In this document: in pieces, positions 59,096-64,000 of the stretch | Numbering within the stretch: position 1 is the stretch's first letter | Layout of the letters: each line of letters opens with the position of its first letter | DNA from: Chitinophaga lutea | GTDB lineage: Bacteria > Bacteroidota > Bacteroidia > Chitinophagales > Chitinophagaceae | Direction of reading: 5' to 3' | NCBI RefSeq assembly: GCF_003813775.1 | Contig: NZ_RPDH01000002.1 | Span: 124,001-188,000, forward strand | Length of the DNA stretch: 64,000 bases | Program-made: the position numbers and the translations under genes | The notes under the pieces: generated by a model | Seen by the model: the letters and a program-made list of their open reading frames with translations, nothing else | Told to the model about the DNA's origin: nothing | The model's database searches: none

Positions 59096-60315
59096 AAGTT
59101 CCATTTTTTTGTGCGGGGCGCATCGTCGCGCAATTCGCCCGGCGTCAGCACCGGCATCATCTTCTCGGCCTGGTCCATCATGTTCGTCAGGAAGCTCCGG
59201 TACAGGAGCATTGCTGCCGGTATCTTCTCGGAGAGCACGCTGTACACGCTTACGGGGTAATAGGGCACATCGCCCTGTCCGTCGCGGCCGAGATCATAGC
59301 CTTCGTATTTGTCCCAATAGTTGGCGTTGAAAGTATTGAGCATCATGGTGCCGTTGGTGGCCACGTCGAATGAATTCTGCACGAAGTTGTTCATTTTTAT
59401 CTGGTTGCCTTCGCAATTGGCCTGTACGCGCATCGCCCAGCCGTTGGCGGAAAATTCGTTACCGCTGATGTGGATGCGGCTGCTTCCTTCCATGTAAATG
59501 CCGACGGTGTTCTGCTGAAACCTGTTCAGCAGGATGCGGCTGTCGCTGATGTCTTTGAGCAGGATGCCGTAAGCGGCGTCGCCCCAGTTATGGTCGAAGA
59601 GGTTTTTGTACATGGTGACGCCTTTCGTGTACATCACGGCCACACCGGCGCCGTTATTGCGGAAAGTATTGTGGCTGTAGGTATCGTTATGTGAAAACAT
59701 AAAATGAAGACCGTACCGCACGTTTTGGCCGGATACGTTCCGGTAGATGTGGGAATCGGTCACGAATTCGAAATAAATCCCGTCGCGGTGCCCGGAAATC
59801 CCGTTGCGCTGCACCAGGAGGTGATGGCATTTCCAGGCGTGAATGCCGTTGCCGGCCGAAAGCTCGTCGGCTGCCGCCGCCCGGATGTGGTTGCCGGTGA
59901 TGATGCAATGCGAACTGTTCTGCAGGTAAATACCGTAGGTGGTATTGATGAGCCTGCAATGGGTGATCTGTACGCCTTTGACCTGCTGCAGGCGGATGCC
60001 GGCCATGTCCGTCATGCTGCTGCGGCCGGTGTTCTGTACGGTGATGCCCTGTACGCGCACGCTGTCGGCGGCGATGATGAGCACCTGGTATTTGTTTTCC
60101 CCGTCGAGTACGGGGAAATGACCACCAGTGATCGTCAGTGCTTTCCGCACCACGATGTCGTGCTGCCGGTAGATGCCCGGTGCGAGCCAGACGGTATCAC
60201 CCGGTTGCGCCGCATCCAGCACCGGTTGCAGCGGGCGGTCCGGCGTGGTTTTGATCAGCGCGGCCCGGGTGGCGGCGGATAGCAGGAGGCATATCAACAG
60301 AAGCCGGCACATCAT
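59092..60315 (-). CDS. nosD: NosD, nitrous oxide reductase maturation factor
   Basis: The 407-residue protein has a signal peptide (about residues 1-18, ending TRAAL) and a periplasmic right-handed beta-helix (CASH-type) with Asn-rich turns (SHNTFRNNG, GNEFSANGW). Two tryptophan/aspartate segments near the end (NYWDKYEGYDLGRDGQGDVP) are conserved in NosD. It works with NosF and NosY to assemble the copper-sulfur centre. The start shares one base with the nosL stop. Confidence 0.93.
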   Translation of the reverse strand: MMCRLLLICLLLSAATRAALIKTTPDRPLQPVLDAAQPGDTVWLAPGIYRQHDIVVRKALTITGGHFPVLDGENKYQVLIIAADSVRVQGITVQNTGRSSMTDMAGIRLQQVKGVQITHCRLINTTYGIYLQNSSHCIITGNHIRAAAADELSAGNGIHAWKCHHLLVQRNGISGHRDGIYFEFVTDSHIYRNVSGQNVRYGLHFMFSHNDTYSHNTFRNNGAGVAVMYTKGVTMYKNLFDHNWGDAAYGILLKDISDSRILLNRFQQNTVGIYMEGSSRIHISGNEFSANGWAMRVQANCEGNQIKMNNFVQNSFDVATNGTMMLNTFNANYWDKYEGYDLGRDGQGDVPYYPVSVYSVLSEKIPAAMLLYRSFLTNMMDQAEKMMPVLTPGELRDDAPRTKKWNL

Positions 60316-60722
60316 TATGGTAAATTTTTCCAGTCAAGCAATGGAAGCTGCAGGCTGTCTTTGAAATGCGCCGCATCCGCGGGTGACGCAAAGGCTGCTA
60401 AATTGCCGTTCATCGGGCTGCCGAACGATTCGTGATGCAGGTACACCGCCGTGACCGCATCCAGCGGAGCGTCCGACGTGCCGGTGTAGTCGCAGACAAA
60501 CAGCATGCTGCCCGGCAGTTCCGCTTTGAACGCCCGAAGGCAGCTGATATCGTCGAATTTGAACACCTTGCCTTTGGGTGTGATGATTTCCGCCGCGAAA
60601 CGCTTATCCATGATAGTCATTTTGCAATGCGCACAGGCGTCTTTCCCGTATTCGACGGGCTCAAACACCCGGTTGCAGGCAAACAACGCACAGAGCGCCA
60701 TCAGTATCAGCATGTGTTTCAT
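60315..60722 (-). CDS. nosL: NosL, copper chaperone lipoprotein for nitrous oxide reductase
   Basis: The ATG at 60722 overlaps the upstream stop as ATGA, so the start is fixed and gives 135 residues. A lipobox (ALFAC) anchors it. The copper-binding motif is DACAHCKMTIMD, with the Cys-x-x-Cys-x-Met of NosL. It hands Cu(I) to apo-NosZ in the periplasm. Confidence 0.94.
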   Translation of the reverse strand: MKHMLILMALCALFACNRVFEPVEYGKDACAHCKMTIMDKRFAAEIITPKGKVFKFDDISCLRAFKAELPGSMLFVCDYTGTSDAPLDAVTAVYLHHESFGSPMNGNLAAFASPADAAHFKDSLQLPLLDWKNLP

Positions 60723-61306
60723 ACGGTTTTTGATTTTGCGCGTTTCCATTCGTAGCATGAAACGGCGGTGAGCAAAACAACGGCGGTAATGAACAGCCAG
60801 CCGCCGAGGTCGGGCTGCGACAACGCCTCGAAATTCAGCATCTTTTTATACCCGATCAGCGGGGGCTGGTACGCCATGCCCGGTACCTTGATCGGGGCGG
60901 TGGGGTCGAGATTGTGACCGTAGTCGTATTCCCATTTCCAGAAGTCGTACATCGACAGGATCGCCATGCCGATCAGCAGGCCCGTCCAGCCGTAATACAA
61001 GCCGCGGCGGTTGCGGATGAACACGAGCAGGCCCAGTCCGCAAAACACGGCCAGGGCAATGGGGAGGTAAACAAACTCCCGGAAGTCTTCTTTATGGATG
61101 GTCTTCATCCCGATGTAATGATTCAGCCCGTTGATGATATCTACCTCTCCTTTTACGTCATTGATCCATATCTGCATTGAAATGCCTTCGGGGTATTGCG
61201 GGGCGGCCAGGTCGATGCGCCACATGGGCGCCGCCCAAAGCGCTGCGATACAGCCGATGGCGAGAAAAATGCTGATTTTTGCCACTATGCTTAGCTTGTT
61301 GTTCAT
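60719..61306 (-). CDS. Membrane protein of the nos operon, unknown role
   Basis: The 195-residue protein has an N-terminal helix, a periplasmic loop of about 60 residues (APMWRIDLAAPQYPEGISMQ, NHYIGMKTIH) and three further helices with a second loop (YDFWKWEYDYGHNLDPTAPIKVPG). It lies between nosZ and nosL. Clade II clusters commonly have a membrane protein in this place, called nosB in epsilonproteobacteria. I do not know that this is its homologue. A role in electron transfer or assembly is an inference. Confidence 0.85.
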   Translation of the reverse strand: MNNKLSIVAKISIFLAIGCIAALWAAPMWRIDLAAPQYPEGISMQIWINDVKGEVDIINGLNHYIGMKTIHKEDFREFVYLPIALAVFCGLGLLVFIRNRRGLYYGWTGLLIGMAILSMYDFWKWEYDYGHNLDPTAPIKVPGMAYQPPLIGYKKMLNFEALSQPDLGGWLFITAVVLLTAVSCYEWKRAKSKTV

Positions 61307-61361
61307 GAGTCGTGAAGATGGTGCAGTACAGCACGGAGGCTGTACTGCACGGTTGAAATAA

Positions 61362-63341
61362 TTACCTGGCCGCTACTGCGCGGGCAGTGTCTTCCGTTCC
61401 GGTGCCCCATTTGAGCGGAACGCTGCTTCCTTTGGGGGATACCCGCAGATAGCCCTGCATTTCCTGGTGAAGCGCGGAGCAGAAGTCGGTGCAATAGAAA
61501 GGATACACCCCAGGTTTGGCCGGCACGAACTTCAGTGTGTTCGTTTCTCCCGGCATGATCAACAACTCTGCATTAGGGGCGTGTTTGACAGCGAAACCGT
61601 GGGGGATGTCCCAGTCCTGTTCCAGGTTGGTCACATGAAAATATACCTCGTCACCCACCTGCACGCCTTCGATATTATCCGGGGTGAGGTGCGAACGGAT
61701 GGCGGTCATGTATACATGCACCACGTTGCCTTCGCGCACCACCTTGGTGGCTTTTTCGCCGGCGGAGAGGTAAGGATGTTTGTTTTTGGCGATATCAAAG
61801 AACTTCACGCTTTGCGCTTTGATCTTTTCAGCAGGGATGGCCTGCGCATAGTGCGGTTCGCCGATGGTCGGGAAGTCGAGCAGCAGCTGCATCTTTTCCC
61901 CGTCTATCGCATACAGCTGGGCGCTTTGCGCAAGCTCTGGACCGGTAGGCAGATAGCGGTCTTTGGTGATCTTGTTGTATGCCACCACATATTTTCCATA
62001 CGGTTTTTTTGTATCGCCGCCGGGCACCATCAGGTGACCGATGGAATAATAGGTAGGCACACGGTCGAGCACTTCCAGGCTTTTGATGTTCCACTTCACG
62101 ATCTCCGACGATACGAAGAAGGAAGTATAAGCATTGCCGGATGCATCGAACTCCGTATGCAGGGGGCCGAGGCCGGGTTTCTTCACCTCGCCGTGCAGGG
62201 CGGCTTCGTATTTCACGACGGGAATGCCGTTATATTCACCTTCAAACGCCTTGTCGGCAATCGCTTTTTCGAACTTCCTGTAAGAGAATACGGGGATGAG
62301 GGCCGCCAGTTTACCGCTGCCCACGATGTACTCGCCGCTCGGGTCCACATCACAGCCGTGTGGTGATTTCGGGCAGGGGATTAGGTAAACGAAATCTTTC
62401 AGCTCTTCCGGGTCCAGCGTCAGCACTTCCTTAATGATTTCAGAAGTGGCGGAATGCGTTTCTTCGTTAAAGGTGTTATGATAATATCCGGCCGCCATCT
62501 TTTTGGCTTTGCCCGCTTTTACATATTCCTCCGCCTTTTTCCAGTTCACGGCCACGATAAAGTCTTTGTCTTTCTGGGAAGCGTTTACTTCCAGTAAAGT
62601 GCTGGCCTGTTCGGTATTGTAGGTGGAGAAGAAAAACCAGCCATGAGAAGGGCCTTTACCGGCGCGGCTGAGGTCGAGGTCCATGCCCGGCAGGATGATC
62701 TGGAAGCTCACCTGCATGTGGCCGGTATTTTTGTCGATGCCGATGAAAGAAGCGGTGCTTTTAAAGTTCTTTTTGTAAGAAGCATTGTCCAGTGCCGATT
62801 CCTGGTTGCCGATCGGTATGGAAAAACGGGTGCCGGCGATCACATATTCGGTGTTTTCGGTGAGGAAAGGGGACGAGTGGTTACCGCCGCTGTTGGGCAG
62901 TTCGAGAATCTCCATCGTTTTGAATGTTTTCAGGTCGATGCGGGCCACGCGGGGAGAGTTGTTGGCATTGGCAAACAGCCAACGCCCGTCGTGCTCGCCG
63001 TTGGTCTGCGACAGCGCGAGATGGTGCTGATCGTCCCAGGGCACAAATCCATGGGAAGTCTGCAGCATCGGTTTGCTTTCTTCGCTGTACCCGTACCCGT
63101 TTTCAGGGTTGACGGAGAATACGGGGATAAGTTTGAGCAGCCGGCCGGAAGGCAGGCCATACACGGATACCTGGCCGTTAAAACCGCCCGACACAAAATT
63201 ATAGAGCTCGTCGTATTTGCCGGGCGCCACATATGTACGTGCCGCCGCATCGCCCGACACTGCAGATGCCGTATTTTTCATCTTGCAGCCGGGCATGGCA
63301 ATAGCCGCAGCTATTATCAGCAATAGCCAATTACTTTTCAT
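61362..63341 (-). CDS. nosZ: Nitrous oxide reductase, clade II (Sec-type)
   Basis: The 659-residue enzyme reduces N2O to N2. It has a Sec signal with a possible lipobox (MPGC, Cys19) instead of a twin-arginine signal. The N-terminal seven-bladed propeller holds the CuZ ligands, starting with D104-Q-H-H107, the DxHH motif. The C-terminal cupredoxin domain has the CuA set C617-x3-C621-x3-H625-x2-M628 (YCTDFCSALHQEM), with another His upstream in DIPHGF. The Sec signal and the absence of nosR place it in clade II. The cytochrome c upstream is the likely electron donor. Confidence 0.97.
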   Translation of the reverse strand: MKSNWLLLIIAAAIAMPGCKMKNTASAVSGDAAARTYVAPGKYDELYNFVSGGFNGQVSVYGLPSGRLLKLIPVFSVNPENGYGYSEESKPMLQTSHGFVPWDDQHHLALSQTNGEHDGRWLFANANNSPRVARIDLKTFKTMEILELPNSGGNHSSPFLTENTEYVIAGTRFSIPIGNQESALDNASYKKNFKSTASFIGIDKNTGHMQVSFQIILPGMDLDLSRAGKGPSHGWFFFSTYNTEQASTLLEVNASQKDKDFIVAVNWKKAEEYVKAGKAKKMAAGYYHNTFNEETHSATSEIIKEVLTLDPEELKDFVYLIPCPKSPHGCDVDPSGEYIVGSGKLAALIPVFSYRKFEKAIADKAFEGEYNGIPVVKYEAALHGEVKKPGLGPLHTEFDASGNAYTSFFVSSEIVKWNIKSLEVLDRVPTYYSIGHLMVPGGDTKKPYGKYVVAYNKITKDRYLPTGPELAQSAQLYAIDGEKMQLLLDFPTIGEPHYAQAIPAEKIKAQSVKFFDIAKNKHPYLSAGEKATKVVREGNVVHVYMTAIRSHLTPDNIEGVQVGDEVYFHVTNLEQDWDIPHGFAVKHAPNAELLIMPGETNTLKFVPAKPGVYPFYCTDFCSALHQEMQGYLRVSPKGSSVPLKWGTGTEDTARAVAAR

Positions 63342-63368
63342 AACAGATGTTTTTAAGGGAGTGATGGT

Positions 63369-63854
63369 TTAGTTTTTACCGTCGTTTTTACGCAGGAATT
63401 CGAGTACAGCGCGTGCATCTTCATCCGAAAGATTCTGGTTGGGCATTCTCACCATGCATACTTCGAGCATGGCCTGCGCATCGGCGTCTTTGTTGAGCAT
63501 TTCATCCACGTTGGTGATGAAGTTCATGATCCATTCCGGCGTTCTTCTGTCTGTCACCCCTTTCCAGCCGGGGCCTACGAGTTTTTCTTCCGTGAGGCGG
63601 TGGCAGGAGGTACATTTCAGTTCAGCCACGGTTTTGCCTTTCTGCACCATCGCTTCGTCGAGCGGGTGCGTCAGCTGCACATCGCGGAACTTGCCGATGC
63701 CTTTCGGATCGGCCGCCGGTTTGTCGGCCACCATGCTGTTATCCGCGGCGGGCGCAGCTGGCGTCTGTTCGTCTTTCTGAGTGGTATTGCCGCCGCAGGC
63801 CGAACAAAATACCACCGCGGCGATGGTCAGAATTTGAAAATAAATACGATTCAT
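63369..63854 (-). CDS. c-type cytochrome lipoprotein, likely electron donor to NosZ
   Basis: The 161-residue protein has a lipobox (CSAC, Cys20), an Ala/Pro linker, and one heme site C81-T-S-C84-H85. Met137 in RMPNQNL is the expected sixth ligand. The domain then continues with DEDARAVLEFLRKN, the usual class I cytochrome c C-terminal helix. It lies 27 bp upstream of nosZ, as the first gene of the operon seen here. Confidence 0.93.
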   Translation of the reverse strand: MNRIYFQILTIAAVVFCSACGGNTTQKDEQTPAAPAADNSMVADKPAADPKGIGKFRDVQLTHPLDEAMVQKGKTVAELKCTSCHRLTEEKLVGPGWKGVTDRRTPEWIMNFITNVDEMLNKDADAQAMLEVCMVRMPNQNLSDEDARAVLEFLRKNDGKN

Positions 63855-63947
63855 ATGAAACAGGTTTTACGGGAATTACATGACAAATATTGTTGTTATT
63901 GCATTGCCGGACGATGACGGCCATCAATGTAACGGATGATGTTCGTG

Positions 63948-64000
63948 TCACCGCGGGATGGCGCAGCTGGCGCCGGTACTGCTCACGCGCTCTTCCAGCT
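63948..64000 (-). other. Possible 3' end of an upstream minus-strand gene
   Basis: A frame ending in TGA (63948-63950) reads LEERVSSTGASCAIPR and is open to the window edge, but the piece is too short to identify and another frame stops earlier. The stretch before the cytochrome c gene (63855-63947) should hold the nos promoter. An AATATTTG on the minus strand near 63885 is a weak -7 candidate. Confidence 0.25.

Overview
The window most probably comes from a member of the Bacteroidota, family Chitinophagaceae, and resembles Chitinophaga. Four things support this. A giant secreted protein ends in a gliding-motility-associated (CHU_C, type IX secretion) domain. Several promoters match the Bacteroidota consensus (TTG, 19-20 nt, TAnnTTTG). 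There is a class I terpene synthase. The nitrous oxide reductase is of the Sec-exported clade II type with the gene order usual for Bacteroidota. No insertion sequence, prophage or CRISPR array was found. Apart from one frameshifted sigma-factor gene the coding content looks intact.

Layout. At 1-5.5 kb, on the minus strand, are two membrane proteins, a pirin and a secreted beta-helix/F5-8C protein. At 5.6-7.7 kb are a class D beta-lactamase-like protein, a frameshifted ECF41-type sigma factor, and an AhpD-like gene preceded by a match to the ECF41 target promoter. At 7.9-16.1 kb are a MacB/FtsX permease and a CusCBA/CzcCBA-type metal efflux operon that ends in a small His/Lys-rich secreted protein and is preceded by an unusual hairpin with a mini-ORF. 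At 16.5-20.7 kb are a serine hydrolase, serA, a DUF4260 protein and two small lipoproteins, one with a collagen-like segment. At 20.9-36.6 kb a single 5,221-residue secreted protein contains seven 1,083-bp-class super-repeats and about sixteen HYR-like domains. At 37-45 kb is a housekeeping block: rpmI-rplT, ispE, bifunctional nuclease, etfBA, a TPR protein, tilS, rhomboid protease, rlmH, tRNA-Arg and a DHFR-like protein. At 45.7-57.6 kb are a beta-helix/PDZ protein, DUF1569, an AraC-type regulator, a terpene synthase, a hybrid histidine kinase, a NarL-type two-component pair, a lipoprotein, a QueD/PTPS homologue and an Rrf2 regulator. At 57.6-63.9 kb, on the minus strand, is a complete clade II nos operon in transcription order: cytochrome c, nosZ, membrane protein, nosL, nosD, nosF, nosY.

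How genes work together. The nos operon, with a three-cysteine Rrf2 regulator abutting its end, should allow N2O respiration. The RND operon should export metal ions. The ECF41/AhpD pair would be a small sigma-factor regulon if the frameshift is not real. The most unusual non-coding signals are short repeats phased at about 11 bp in three intergenic gaps, each with a different core sequence and each just past a terminator; a potential three-way-junction leader upstream of the giant gene; and the hairpin/mini-ORF leader of the metal-efflux operon. All calls come from reading the sequence alone. Family names are from motif recognition, not database searches.
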